A stretch of DNA of 64,000 nucleotides. It comes from Ovis canadensis (taxonomy: Eukaryota > Chordata > Mammalia > Artiodactyla > Bovidae). Where the stretch lies: NCBI RefSeq assembly GCF_042477335.2, contig NC_091255.1:49640501-49704500 (forward strand), in the 5' to 3' direction. Positions 1 to 10,739 of the stretch are shown here, piece after piece. The translations under genes and the position numbers were made by a program. Under the pieces are notes generated by a model. That model did not search any database and was not told where the DNA came from. It saw nothing but the letters and a program-made list of their open reading frames with translations. Each line of letters opens with the position of its first letter. The first letter of the stretch is position 1.

Positions 1-12
1 TTTTCAGTGGTC

Positions 13-24
13 CTCTGATTGGCT
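13..24 (-). promoter_or_regulatory. CCAAT-type promoter element of a gene left of the window (predicted)
   Basis: The 12-base string CTCTGATTGGCT occurs here and again at 2893-2904, upstream of the first KRTAP1 gene. Close variants lie at 7862-7871 and 15125-15133 upstream of the other two KRTAP1 genes. In those genes it starts 150, 153 and 168 bp upstream of the ATG, and on the minus strand it reads as a CCAAT box. By the same spacing, a minus-strand gene would start about 130-155 bp outside the left edge. The match and spacing are seen directly; the missing gene is inference. Confidence 0.4.
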
Positions 25-1465
25 TACATTGAAATACCTATGATACATTATGAGCAGCAGTTTAGAAATTACTTCGTTTTATAGTTTCATTTGGACTCCT
101 CATATTGGTCCTTTGCTCTTTGGAATAGGTTTGTGGTTTTCCATGTTCAAAGAGCCCTCCCATTTTTGTCCATGTCAACACCCTCATTTTGTAGAGGTAG
201 TTATTCCATGTGATTCTCTGTCCAGGTCTCTAAGGCTAAGAGTAATTGTGCTGTTTTTAGCTATTTTTTTTTCCCCCTCTTGAATATATAGACTGAATTC
301 TCTTGAATTTAGAACATCAAGACATCCACTGAATTGAAAGGTACCTTTGGTCACACATAATTAAAAGCTTCCAACTCATTTATTCCAACATCAAATAAAT
401 CACCATCATTTTTCCTTTGATTTCAACCAATTTGAAATGTGTAAATATTACTTGTGTTCCAGGCCAGAAATATTTCCTTGTGAACCAAATGATATAGTAT
501 ACAGAAAGATCACCACCACAGTGCTTCGCTTCTGGTAGAACCTTAATAAATGTTTATTGAATCTGATTTTCAATGGGTGGAGTAAAAGGCATGATTCATG
601 AGTGTCTATACCACTTATAAATGATTAAATAGAACTTTTAAGCTGTAGTGCCTCTCATGAAGCAGTCCTTATGATTGTCAAAAGGGAACAGGAGAAGCTG
701 ACATCTTTTTGTATTTAATAGTTGAACTAAGTCTGAAGAAAAAGCATCGATAAGCTCTGACATTTTGAAGGGTGCACTGTATCTACTTTATTCTTCTCTG
801 AAATAAGTAATCTTGTGTGTGACCTATCACTGCCACCAGCTGAACGATAGAGGTGAGTGCCGGGAGCTTGTAATTGTCTCAAAAATATTGTTCTCAATGT
901 GTTCTACGTTTTCTCCTATTGTGTTTTGTATGTTGTGCTCACATACTTAAGAACTGAAAAAATTAAATTTTAAGAGGTATTTTTTGTTCCAGATGTGTGT
1001 GCATTTATTGGGAACATTTTTCAGATTGGGTTGCAAAGTATAAAATACATAGTTGTTTCAGATTTCTAATGGATGTGTCTGACACATCCATTAGAATGGG
1101 GATGGTAGAACTCACTGGCTATCTCTGCAGCTATTTGTTCTATTCTCATTGAGACCATAGATACACCATAAAAATACAGTTAATGGCAGTTAGTGTTGGG
1201 TTTGAAACTTAGAGAGCAATTTGGGAATCAGCGGGAAGAATACAATAGGCTAAGGTATAGGAACTGAACATAAATGATCTTGGAAAATAGATAGTATCTG
1301 ATAGTATCTGGTTGATATTTTGAAATCTAGTTAATAGGTAGTACAATTTCTTTAGATATGGGGCCTGCATGAAGGAGAACATCTACTCTATTAAGCAGAA
1401 GGAGATTAAAATATGATAGGATTACATCTGTAGCTTTGATCAATCTGAAAATGTTAGGTAAAAAG
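25..1465. other. Intergenic, no gene recognised
   Basis: AT-rich sequence with no convincing coding region. The one structure seen is the palindrome at 1064-1096, listed separately. Short open frames here lack any family resemblance. Confidence 0.6.
1064..1096. repeat. Perfect 33-bp palindrome (16-bp arms, 1-nt spacer)
   Basis: The 16-base arm TTCTAATGGATGTGTC is followed by a single T and then by its exact reverse complement. The pairing stops at both outer ends. It is not part of any repeat I recognise. Confidence 0.9.
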
Positions 1466-1670
1466 AGCCTGGTGGCTCAGAGGGTAAAGAGTCTGCCTGC
1501 AGTGTGGGAGACCTGGATTTGATCTCTGGATTGGCAAGATCCCCTGGAGAAGGAAATGGCAACCCACTCCAGTATTCTTGCCTGGAGAATCCCCATGGAT
1601 AGAGGACTCTGGTGGGCTACAGTCCATAGGGTTGCAAAGAGTTGGACACGACTAAATGACTTCACTTTCT
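1466..1670 (+). mobile_element. Bov-tA SINE
   Basis: Ruminant tRNA-derived SINE in sense orientation. It has the tRNA-like head (GGTGGCTCAGAGGGTAAAGA), the body with CCACTCCAGTATTCTTGCC and the GTTGCAAAGAGTTGGACACG end. Several substitutions from the young consensus indicate a moderately old copy. Confidence 0.9.
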
Positions 1671-1888
1671 TTCTTTTCACAACAGATTAGATCAGGTAAG
1701 TATTTGAACAACTACAAAGATTATTTAATGCATGGAGCATTTTGCTAAGCAATAGATTTAAGCATAATGTAATTTGTATTTAATCTCTCTGGCTTAGACT
1801 TTATGTTCATGCCTTAGCATTACTGTCAAATTCACTCTTGAAGGTAGAAGGAAGAAAATAACTCAGTTTGCTTTGCAAGTTTAAATAT

Positions 1889-1894
1889 TTTATT
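1889..1894 (-). promoter_or_regulatory. Polyadenylation signal AATAAA of first KRTAP1 gene
   Basis: TTTATT on the plus strand, AATAAA in the gene direction, about 330 bp past the stop codon. The surrounding TATTTTATT resembles the equivalent site of the second KRTAP1 gene. Assignment is by position and motif. Confidence 0.55.
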
Positions 1895-2224
1895 TGAAAT
1901 TAACAGAGGATATTGAAGGAGAAAGCAGGTCTGAAAATATATGGGAACAAGAGAGAGGAAAGAGATCAGAGATGTCACTGAAATGAAGAGCTACTCGAGT
2001 CTGGTACTCTGCTCAAGCAAGGCAGGAAATCCAGACACCGTGGTTGAGGCCTGTTTTCAGCGTGCTATTTCAGAACATTCAAAAGTGTCCTAAGACTTTC
2101 ATTTCTGAGCAGCTTAGAAACTTCATGATACTTAGCATCCAAGAAAAATTGAACGGTTCTTCAGAGATCAGAGCAGGTTTGTTTTGCTTCCCCCTTCATT
2201 CTTAAGTAATCAGCAGCCTTGCTT

Positions 2225-2743
2225 TCAGCAGGTGGGCTCACAGCAGCTGGGCTCACAGACGGGCTCAGTGCAGGTGGGCTGGCAGCAGCAGGCTGGGCGG
2301 CAGCAGGACTGTCCACAGTAGGATGGGCGGCAGCAGGAGGCCTGGGCATAGTACAGCTGGCAGCAGGACGGGGATGTGCAGCTCACCACACAGCAGGGAG
2401 GCAGGCTGGTGCCCTCCACGCGGCAGTCAGGGCGGCACCACCTGGTGCGGCTGCTCACAGCTCCGCTGCTACCCACCTGGCCATAGCCAATGCTGCCACC
2501 AATGCCACAGCCGGTCTCACAGCCACTGGTCTGGAGGCAGGTTGGCTGGCAGCAGCTGGTCTGAATGGAAGTTGGCTGGCAGCAGCTGGTCTGGATGGAA
2601 GTTGGCTGGCAGCAGCTGGTCTGGATGGAGGTTGGCTGGCAGCAGCTGGTCTGGCAGCAGGTCGGCTGGCAGGGACTGGAGCCACAGGTCCCACCAGTGG
2701 AACAGATGGGAAATCCACAGAAGCTGGTGGAACAGCAGGCCAT
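2225..2743 (-). CDS. KRTAP1-1: Keratin-associated protein 1 (high-sulfur, B2A/KAP1-1-like)
   Basis: Intronless 172-residue high-sulfur matrix protein, with 39 Cys (about 23%). KAP1 proteins surround and cross-link keratin intermediate filaments through disulfides in cortex cells of hair and wool. The N-terminus MACCSTSFCGFPIC is the KAP1 hallmark. Residues 31-60 hold three copies of the decapeptide QTSCCQPTSI, followed by a variant QTSCCQPTCL. A cysteine-free Gly/Ser stretch follows (about residues 71-90), then a Cys-rich C-terminal half ending CEPSCCEPTC. The start was chosen because it begins the family N-terminus and lies 75 bp from a TATA box. Removing Met leaves 171 residues, matching my memory of sheep wool protein B2A (KAP1-1), whose alleles vary in this same repeat. 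It is the longest of the three KAP1 genes here because it has the most repeats and an extra C-terminal CC motif. Family is certain; the member number is less so, since human numbering by position would differ. Confidence 0.95.
   Translation of the reverse strand: MACCSTSFCGFPICSTGGTCGSSPCQPTCCQTSCCQPTSIQTSCCQPTSIQTSCCQPTSIQTSCCQPTCLQTSGCETGCGIGGSIGYGQVGSSGAVSSRTRWCRPDCRVEGTSLPPCCVVSCTSPSCCQLYYAQASCCRPSYCGQSCCRPACCCQPTCTEPVCEPSCCEPTC
2541..2660. repeat. Four tandem 30-bp units inside the KRTAP1 CDS
   Basis: Units begin at 2541, 2571, 2601 and 2631, each starting GTTGGCTGGCAGCAGCTGGT; the last is diverged at its end. They encode the QTSCCQPTSI decapeptides. Such an array is prone to unit gain and loss. 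Confidence 0.95.
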
Positions 2744-2817
2744 GGTGTCAGGAGTTGGGTTGAGAGGAGGGTTGTTAAGAGAAGTTTTTGAGTTTTGGCT
2801 CCACCTTCTACATCTGT

Positions 2818-2826
2818 CCTTTTATA
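2818..2826 (-). promoter_or_regulatory. TATA box of first KRTAP1 gene
   Basis: TATAAAAGG in the gene direction, 75-83 bp upstream of the ATG. The same 9-mer occurs at nearly the same distance in the other two KRTAP1 genes. A CCAAT-type element (2893-2904) lies about 70 bp farther upstream. Confidence 0.85.
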
Positions 2827-2904
2827 CATCCTGTAGAGCTATGTTATTTCCCTCACATTTAGCATTTTTCCTGGATACCATTGAAATTCAGTCTCTGATT
2901 GGCT

Positions 2905-3628
2905 AATATTTGAGTTGTTAAGAAGGTTATAAATAGCATTTTGAATAGCCTGCTTTTGTCATTGTTCAATTAAATCTCATTATGTTTCTTCTTCGCCCTT
3001 TGGGTCAAGCCAAGACTCATCATGGAAGTTGTGTGATAGATTAGACTTTGGCTAACCGTTGCCCTGGCTTGCTTTGTCATAAATGTCCTTTGATAGCCTT
3101 TAGGCAGAGTTTGTCTAAACTGAACATTCCCTTCCTAAGTGGTCATTCAATTAAGGATCATGATTTTGTAAACAATTTGTCTAGACTTGGAATGTCTATT
3201 AGTGTCACCAGAACATGAACTATCACCTGAGTCACCAACATCAAAAGAAGCATGCCTTTCTATGCCCCATTTGTGTAAGCTACAGGATCCTCAGCACTCT
3301 AGTATTTTTGTTATTAATGTATACATTCTCAACCGAAACCCTTAGTGACTTTTCCTGTAGCTTGTTTTCTGACTTTGCTAATTTAAAAATAATAAGGTAG
3401 CAATGAATACACATTTTAATAAGTCAAACAGTATGCAGACATATAAAGAAAAATTAATGTTATTCTCCCTTTTCCCAAAACATACACATCCCTCCCAAAA
3501 CTAGTACTTCAGAGATAATCAATATTAACAGTTTTAGGGCATGTTCTATCACATTTCTCCCTGCTTTTGCAAACGTAAACCAGAGTATGTACATATACAT
3601 CATTTAACTTAGTAGAGTTGGAATCTCT
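2905..3628. other. Intergenic, no gene recognised
   Basis: AT-rich sequence upstream of the first KRTAP1 promoter. Distal regulatory elements could lie here, but I see no specific motif that I can defend. Confidence 0.5.
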
Positions 3629-3641
3629 TATACCTGTTTAT

Positions 3642-3788
3642 GCAATGCAAGAGACCTGCTTTTGATCCCTGGGCTGGGAGGATACCCACTCCAGTAATCT
3701 TGCCTGGAGAACTCCAAGGACAGAGGAGCCTGGCAGGCTACAGTCCATGGGGTTGCAAAGATTTGACATGACTGAATGACTAACACAC
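3642..3788 (+). mobile_element. Bov-tA SINE, 5'-truncated
   Basis: Starts inside the tRNA-like head and runs to TGACTGAATGACTAACACAC. It is flanked by a near-perfect 13-bp target-site duplication, TATACCTGTTTAT (3629-3641) and TATACCTATTTAT (3789-3801), one mismatch. Confidence 0.9.
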
Positions 3789-3794
3789 TATACC

Positions 3795-6600
3795 TATTTA
3801 TTATTAAAAATTTTTAATAAAATATACACAACATAAAATTTACCATCTTAACAAATTTTAATAGTTCACTCTACTAGTGTTAAGCATGTTCACACTGTTG
3901 TGCAATCAATCTCCAGAACTCTTATCTTACAAAACTGAAACTCTGTATCCATTAAATCCCACTTCCCCATTCTCCCCTCCCCAAACTCTTGGCAATCATT
4001 ATCCTACTCTGTGTCTTGATGAATTCAACCACTCTTTGTACCTCATTTACGTTGGATCAGACAGTATTTGTCCTTTTGTGGCTGGGTTATTTCACTAAGC
4101 ATAATGTCCTCAAGATTGATCCACCTTGAAGAGTATGACAGAATTTCCTTCTTTTTTAAGGCTGAATAAGATTCCTTTATGTGCATATCCCACAATTTGT
4201 TTATCCAGTCATCCATCAATGACACTTGGGCTGCTTCCATCTTTTAATTATTATAATTAATCATGCAGGAACATGAGTGTACAAATATCTCTTCAAGAAC
4301 ATGCTCTCAATTTTGGGGGGTGTATACTTAAGAGTACAATTGTTAGATCAGATGGTAATTCTATCTTTGATTTTTTGAGTAACTGTCATATTGCTTCCCA
4401 TAGTGGGTATATCATTTACATTCCCACCAGCAGTGCACAAGGGTTCCAATTTTTCCATGTCCTTGCCAATACTTTTTGAGTGTTTTAAGAATAGCTGTTC
4501 AAATGGATGTGAGGTGGTATGTCATTGTGGTTTTGGTTTGCATTTTCCTAATTATCAATAACACTGAGCATCTTTTCATGTGGTCTTTTTTTTTTTTTTG
4601 CCATTTGTATATCTTCTTTGGAGTTATGTGGATTCATATCCTTTGCCCAAATTTTGTTGTTGTTTTAGAGTTGGTGTTCCTTTTATTGAGTTGTAGGGAT
4701 TCTTTTTTATTCTGGAATCTATGATTTGCAAATATCTTCTCCCATTCTGTCGATTGCCCTTTCATTTTGTTAATTGTTATTGTTGTTCAGTCACTTAAGT
4801 TGTGTCTGACTCTTTGCGTGTCCTTTGATGCAGGGAAGTTTTTAATTTTTGTGTAGTTCAGTTTATTTTTAACTTTTGTTGCCTGTTCTTTTGGTGTCAT
4901 ATGCAAGAAATCATCAAATCCAGTATCATGAAGCTTTTGCTGTATGTTTTCTTTAGATAATTTTATAGCTTTAACTCTTATTTAAGTCTTTGATCCATTT
5001 TGAGTTAATTTTTGTAGAAGTTTTAAGATAAAGGTCCAACTTCATTCTTTTGCATGTTGATATCCAGTTTTCCCAACACCATTTGTGGAAAAGATTGTCC
5101 TTTCCTACTAAATGTTCTTGGCACTTCTCTTGCAAATCTCTTGACAATATAGATGAGGGTTATTTCTGGGCTCTCTGTTCTGTTTCATGTTTGTCTCTAT
5201 GCCTGCTTTTGTGTCAGTACCATGCTGTTTTGACTACTTTAGCTTTGTAGTGTAGTTTGAAATCAGGGAGTAAGATGCCTCCAGCTTTGTTCTTCTTTCT
5301 CAAGATTGCTTTGGATATTCAGGGCCTTTTGTGGTTCCACAAATTTTAGGATAGTTTGTTCTATCTCTGAGGAAAATGCCATTGATATTCTAATAAGGAT
5401 TGCCTTGATCTATAGATTGCTTTGGGTAGTATGGACATTTAAGCAATATTAATTCTTCCAGCCACAAGCATGGACTACCTTTAATTTATTTGTATCTTCT
5501 TTAGTTCCTTTCATTCACGTCTTACACTTTTCAGTGCACAGACCTTCCACATCCTGGATAAGTTTATTCATAAGTATTTTATTCTCTTTAATGCTATTGT
5601 TAATTTGATTGTTTCTTGAATTTTTCTTTCTGACAGAATGTTGTTAGTGTATAGAAGTGCAAGAAACTTTATGTATTGATTTCATATCCAAAAACTTCAC
5701 TAAATTTGTAACATTTTTTTGGTAGAATCTAAGATTTTCTGTTTATAATATCACATCATTTGCAAATAGAGACAATTGTAAATCTTATGACTTTCATTTC
5801 TTTTTCTTGCCTAATTGCTCTGGCTATGCCTTCTAGTACTATGATTAAATAGAATAAGTGAAAGTGGACATCCTTCTCTTGTCCCTGATCCAGAAGAAAG
5901 GTTTCAGTTTTTCAGTGTTGAGTATGATATTCACATGGGATTCTCATGTATGGCTTTTGTTGTGCTGAGGCAGTTTCCTTCTAGTTCTAGTTTGTTGAGT
6001 GTTTTTTTTTTTTTTATTACAAAAGGTTATTGAATTACCTCAAATACTTTTTCTGCATCTATTGTGATAACCAAATGTTCCCTCACTTAATTCTGTTTAT
6101 ATGATGTATTACATTGATTGATTTTCATATATTAAACCATATTTGTATCCTAGGACAAAATCTCATTGGGTCATGGTGTATAGTCTTTTTAAATATGCTG
6201 TTGAAGCCTGTTTGATAATATTTCACTGATATTTCTTGTGTCAGTATTCATCAGGGATATTGGTCTGTAACTTTCCTTTCTTGTATTTTCTTTGTTTGGC
6301 TTTGGTATTAGAGTAATGCTGGTCTAGCAGAATGAATTTAGAAGAGTTTCTTTATCTTCAAGTTTTTGGAAGAATCTTAGGAGGACTAGTGCTTAATTTT
6401 TTCTTAAATGTTTTACAGAATTCACCAGTGAAAACTTCTGGTACCAGAATTTTCTTTGTTGAGAAACTTTATTACTGATTTCATCTCCTTATTAATTATA
6501 CATCTGTTCAGATTTTCTATTTACTCATGATTCAGTTTCAGTATGTTGTGTGTTTCTAGAAATTTATCCATTTCATCTTGATTGTGCATATTAGTCATTT
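3795..6600 (-). mobile_element. Old L1 LINE fragment, antisense (3' UTR and ORF2 3' half)
   Basis: About 2.8 kb of L1 in reverse orientation. The left end is 3' UTR-like, and the right part reads through the complement of ORF2 reverse-transcriptase sequence, for example around 6240-6340. It is heavily diverged, with no long open frame. A small Bov-tA fragment (about 4788-4826) interrupts it. Neighbouring sequence to about 6700 may be a further L1 piece. Confidence 0.8.
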
Positions 6601-6835
6601 AAGCAGCAGTAATATTCCAGAGTATGATCATACAACATTTTATTCAATCACCCCCCTATTGATAAACCCTCAATTTTTTTTAGTTTGTGCTTTTTATGGG
6701 GATTAACCTCTCTGGGATTTGATCATATTTCCTAACATGGTATAAGAAGAATAGCATGGAATATAGTCAGATTAGAATCTTTTGTGCAACACTCAATGAA
6801 GAAAAAGAGATGTTTGCTGTATCAAATGTATATAT

Positions 6836-6841
6836 TTTATT
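6836..6841 (-). promoter_or_regulatory. Polyadenylation signal of second KRTAP1 gene
   Basis: AATAAA in the gene direction, 395 bp past the stop, within TATATTTTATTAG on the plus strand. Assigned by position and by similarity to the site of the first gene. Confidence 0.5.
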
Positions 6842-7235
6842 AGATCTTTGTATATTATTCCCTTTTCATAAGAAGTGCAATTTGCAAAATGGTGGAGTTT
6901 AGGAGGTGAATGTATCTGAGAAGGAGAGATGGTTCTTCCTCAGCCTTGGCAGCAATGAGCTGTGAAGAGGAGGCTTGCTGAAAGTCAATCCTGACTCAAA
7001 CTGGTTTTCCCATTTACTGGGTCATATTTGTATTTTGGTCAGCTTAGAGGAGAAATCAACATCTTTTTAATATTGAATGGAATCAGATAAGTCTATGAAG
7101 CCCAAATATTTGGTAACCCCTCATAAAATTTTGATTAAAGTTCAAGAACTTGTTAATGGTTCAAGGATGGTGGAAGAGATAATTACTTCATGGACTGAAG
7201 TTGAACTTTCAAGTTGAAAATCAGCAGCCTTGCTT

Positions 7236-7709
7236 TCAGCAGGTGGGCTCACAGACGGGCTCAATGCAGGTGGGCTGGCAGCAGCAGGCTGGGCGGCAGC
7301 AGGACTGTCCACAGTAGGATGGGCGGCAGCAGGAGGCCTGGGCATAGTACAGCTGGCAGCAGGACGGGGATGTGCAGCTCACCACACAGCAGGGAGGCAG
7401 GCTGGTGCCCTCCACGCGGCAGTCAGGGCGGCACCACCTGGTGCGGCTGCTCACAGCTCCACTGCTACCCACCTGGTCATAGCCAATGCTGCCACCAATG
7501 CCACAGCCGGTCTCACAGCCACTGGTCTGGAGGCAGGTTGGCTGGCAGCCGCTGGTCTGGATGGAGATCGGTTGGCAGCAGCTGGTTTGGATGGAAGTTG
7601 GCTGGCAGCAACTGGTCTGGCAGGAGGTTGGCTGGCCGCAGCTGGAGCCACAGGTTCCAACAGAGGAACAGATGGGAAATCCACAGAAACTGGTGGAACA
7701 GCAGGCCAT
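7236..7709 (-). CDS. Keratin-associated protein 1 family member (high-sulfur, B2B-like)
   Basis: Intronless 157-residue KAP1 protein with 33 Cys (21%), predicted to cross-link keratin filaments in the hair or wool cortex. The N-terminus MACCSTSFCGFPICSS is the family signature. Only two full decapeptide repeats are present, one carrying Ile for Thr (QPISI). In the following unit, residue 54 is Gly where the two sister genes have Cys, so one potential disulfide partner is lost. From the Gly/Ser linker to the C-terminus it is almost identical to the flanking KAP1 genes; notable changes are Asp in the linker (IGYDQV) and Ile in CIEPVC. It ends CEPTC, without the extra CCEPTC of the first gene. 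Its 3' edge, AATCAGCAGCCTTGCTTTCA on the plus strand, is shared with the first gene. Length without Met, 156, fits sheep B2B (KAP1-2) from memory; KAP1-4 is an alternative. Confidence 0.95.
   Translation of the reverse strand: MACCSTSFCGFPICSSVGTCGSSCGQPTSCQTSCCQPTSIQTSCCQPISIQTSGCQPTCLQTSGCETGCGIGGSIGYDQVGSSGAVSSRTRWCRPDCRVEGTSLPPCCVVSCTSPSCCQLYYAQASCCRPSYCGQSCCRPACCCQPTCIEPVCEPTC
7537..7626. repeat. Three 30-bp units inside the second KRTAP1 CDS
   Basis: Diverged copies of the same GTTGGCTGGCAGCAGCTGGT unit begin at 7537, 7567 and 7597. This is one unit fewer than in the first gene. Confidence 0.85.
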
Positions 7710-7783
7710 GGTGTCAGGGGTTAGATTGAGAGGAGGGTTGTTAAGAGAAGTTTTTGAGCTTTGATGGACACTTCCACAGTGGG

Positions 7784-7792
7784 CCTTTTATA
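7784..7792 (-). promoter_or_regulatory. TATA box of second KRTAP1 gene
   Basis: TATAAAAGG in the gene direction, 75 bp upstream of the ATG. An octamer-like ATTTGCAT lies at 7810-7817, and a CCAAT (complement of ATTGG, 7874-7878) sits farther upstream. Confidence 0.85.
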
Positions 7793-7879
7793 AGCCTCTA
7801 CTGGCTGCTATTTGCATAATTCTTAATGTCTCTTCCTTGTTTGCTTTAAAACAACTTGTCTCTGAATGGTAATTGGCCT

Positions 7880-8489
7880 GTCCCTGAGTTATTTGTTTTT
7901 CTCTGAAAGCTTTGAAAGTTAATTTTATTTGGTCTTCAATTAGCATTTTTCACTATGGTCAAGTAGTCATTAGCATTCACTGCATACGTAACCCCTAATT
8001 CCACATATTTGTTAAAATATGCTTATCGCCCAAAGAATAATTGAGTGATGCTTCACCTTTAAAGGGAGTGTCAATGTTACTCAGTGTTGACCCTTATAAT
8101 TGAGCTCTCGAGTCTCATATGACAGTTTAACTCCCAGCCAAGTGGCCTCCAATGTTAACTGCTGCGCATTCTCTGCTTTTTTCATCTTCACCTTGACAGT
8201 GAAGTTGGTCAGAAAGAAAAAGACTCTGTCTTTAGGACTAGGAAATATGGATGATTTACCACTGATAATATTTTTGGAGCACTTATTATATGCCCAAGAG
8301 GTTCTGAAGCGGTGCATGTATCGGTTCATTTATTCTTCATAGCAATTCTATAGGGGAGGTACCATTGCTATTCCCATCATCCATGTGATAATACCGAGTC
8401 ACAGATTAAGTAATTTGTCCAAGTTCACACTAAGAAGTGCCTAATCTGCGATTTGAATCCACACCATGGGTTTCCAGACTAAACTAACT
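7880..8489. other. Intergenic, no gene recognised
   Basis: Ordinary AT-rich sequence. Two overlapping opposite-strand frames of about 80 codons at 8081-8342 show no family features and look like chance frames. Confidence 0.5.
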
Positions 8490-8610
8490 TTTAAAAATAT
8501 TTTGCCCGTACCATGCTGCAAGTGGGATCTTAGTTCTCCAACCAGGGATCAAAGCTACTCTTCCTGTAATGGAAGCACAGTCTTAACCAGTGGACTTCCA
8601 GGAAAGTCCC
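8490..8610 (-). mobile_element. CHR-type tRNA-derived SINE
   Basis: Reverse orientation of the cetartiodactyl CHR/BTALU type: TGGGATCTTAGTTCTCCAAC, then CAGTGGACTTCCAGGAAAGT. Diverged, without clear target-site duplications. Confidence 0.75.
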
Positions 8611-8944
8611 CACACTAAGCTCTTTTTACCACTATAGTCAATTTGTTCTTTCCTAGCTAAGCCATTGTCCTAGGGAAAATCAAAGAGTGAGTGACAAGAT
8701 GTTACAATTTGACCACTTTCTTAGGCATTTTTTAGGGTGAAGGGAAGAAAGATAAACCATAGGGTAAGTAGTAATGCTCTTCAGTAGAGACATTTCTGGA
8801 GATTTTATTTTTTAACTATACAAAAGCACACTTCAAGGAAATAGCAAGTGCTAAAAAGTTAACTTACTTGATTTGTGACTTTAATCTTTGATTTTAGGAT
8901 TTTCTATAGATTTCAATGTTCTTAACTGCATAAAATCACACTCT

Positions 8945-9525
8945 TTAAAATTTTTTTTAAAAATTTAAATTTTGTATCAGAGTATAGTTGACTTACAATG
9001 TTGTATCGGTTTCAGGTGCACAGCAAAGTGATTCAACATATATATATACATAAAGATTCTTTTCCCATTTAGGTTATTATTGAGTATTGAGCAGAGTTCC
9101 CTGTGTTATACAGTAGGTCCTTGGTTTTTTAATTTTTATTTTTATTTATTTATTTTAATTGGAGGCTAGTTACTTTACAATATTGTATTGGTTTTGGCAT
9201 ACATCAACATGAATCCTGAGGAAACCAGAACTGAAGGTTTTTTTAATAAACTTTTTATTTTGTATTAGAGTATAGCCATTTAACAATGGTGTGATAGTTT
9301 CAGATGGACAGCAAAGGGACTCAACCATACATATACATGTATCCATTCTCCCACAAACTCCGTCCCATCCAGGCTTCTACAAAACATTGAGCAGTTCTCT
9401 GTGCTATACAGCAGGTCCTTGTTGATTATTTTGTAGTGTGTATATATGTGTGTGTATATATGTTAATCCCAAACCCCTAATTTATACACCTCCCCCACCT
9501 TTCCCCTTTGGTAACCATAAGAAAA
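8945..9525 (-). mobile_element. Cluster of L1 3'-end fragments, antisense
   Basis: Two related L1 3' UTR segments (about 8948-9122 and 9237-9525) share the motif CTATACAGCAGGTCCTTG or a close variant. They are separated by a younger L1 3' end with A/T-rich tail at about 9122-9222. The arrangement suggests one L1 tail inserted near another. Confidence 0.75.
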
Positions 9526-9539
9526 ACCACACTCAATAC

Positions 9540-10224
9540 ATTAATCCTGGACTATGTAGCATACTGTAATGCATTAGAGCTTCAGTGTGTAGTTTATTTC
9601 AGATGTTAGAGAGTAATCTAGTTAGCTATAAAGTTTGTGTAACTGTACAGTTTGAATGAGGCAACTGATAAGGTGAAGATAAAGGTTTTGTTTAGGGACA
9701 GTGAAAGGTAATCTGGACTTATGAGGCTTAAACCAGAACAATAAATGCTTGTTGTGCTTCTCCAGGTATGACAGCTTTGAGTTTATGCCCTAACTCTTCC
9801 TTCGTCTGAATTAAGTATTTTCAAATCCCACATTGAATTTGGTATATTTCTTTGTGACTATTTTGCTTTTTCTCCTTAAGCAAATCTATATAACATAGAT
9901 TCTTTGATTAGCTATTTTTTTCACCTCGGATGTTTGTAATATGCTAATTGTAGTAATTGTCATTATTATGATCTCACCAGCTATTTAATTCATAGTGAAA
10001 CTCAGCAGAATCTTTGATACTAAAAGTATTTTTATCCCCTTGCAAAAAGTTTAGATGTTTGAAGAGCTGAAATGCAGGGCACTGGAGACAGTAGAATTGC
10101 ATATCAGCCTTCCATTTCTATACTTTTCTACTGTGGCATTATTTGCAACAACTCTCTCAGTGCAAAATTTAGCTCAGTTTTCGTGTTTCTGTCTTTAGTT
10201 ACACTTATAGAATTAAGAGTAAGA
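9540..10224. other. Intergenic, no gene recognised
   Basis: AT-rich, no coding signal or recognised repeat. Confidence 0.5.
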
Positions 10225-10735
10225 TGTATTAGTCAGTGTTTTCTAGAGAAACAGAAGTGGTTACATAGATATAAATATGTACAAAGGGATTTATTAGGCA
10301 ATTTTGGAAGCTGAGAAGTCTTATGATCTACTGTCTACAAGCTGAAGACCCAGGAAAGTCAGTATTATAATTTCACTTCAAACTTGAAGGCCTGAGAACC
10401 AGGGGAGCCAATGGTGTAAGTTCCAGTTCAAGTCCAAAGCCTGCAGAGTCAGGGCCCCATGCCCGAGGGCTGGGGAAGACGGATATGCGCAAGCAAGAGA
10501 GAGCACCCTTCTTGTTCTATTCAGGCCTTCAGTGAACGGGACAGTGCCTACTGATATTGGTGATAGGCAATCTTTACTCAATCCATCAATTCAAATGCCA
10601 ATCTCTTCAGAAATACCCACCACAGATATACCCAGAAATGTTTACCAGCTATTTAGGGATTCCTTAGCTGTCAAAGTTGCTACATAAGGTTAACCATTGC
10701 AAGATATGACACTTAAATTTGAGAATTCTATTGTT
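10225..10735. mobile_element. Ancient mammalian interspersed repeat (probable L1M 3' end)
   Basis: The segment opens with GTCAGTGTTTTCTAGAGAAACAG and contains GGCCTGAGAACCAGGGGAGC and TTCAAATGCCAATCTCTTC, a series I associate with an old mammalian-wide repeat. The exact family and orientation are uncertain. A GC-richer patch at about 10,430-10,480 belongs to this repeat. Confidence 0.5.
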
Positions 10736-10739
10736 CTGC

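Noticed and set aside
2219-2791. 190-codon Ala/Gly-rich plus-strand frame over the first KRTAP1 gene, with similar frames over the other KRTAP1 genes
   Set aside because: It is the complement of a Cys-rich repetitive gene. Its composition follows from the repeats, and it has no promoter or family resemblance.
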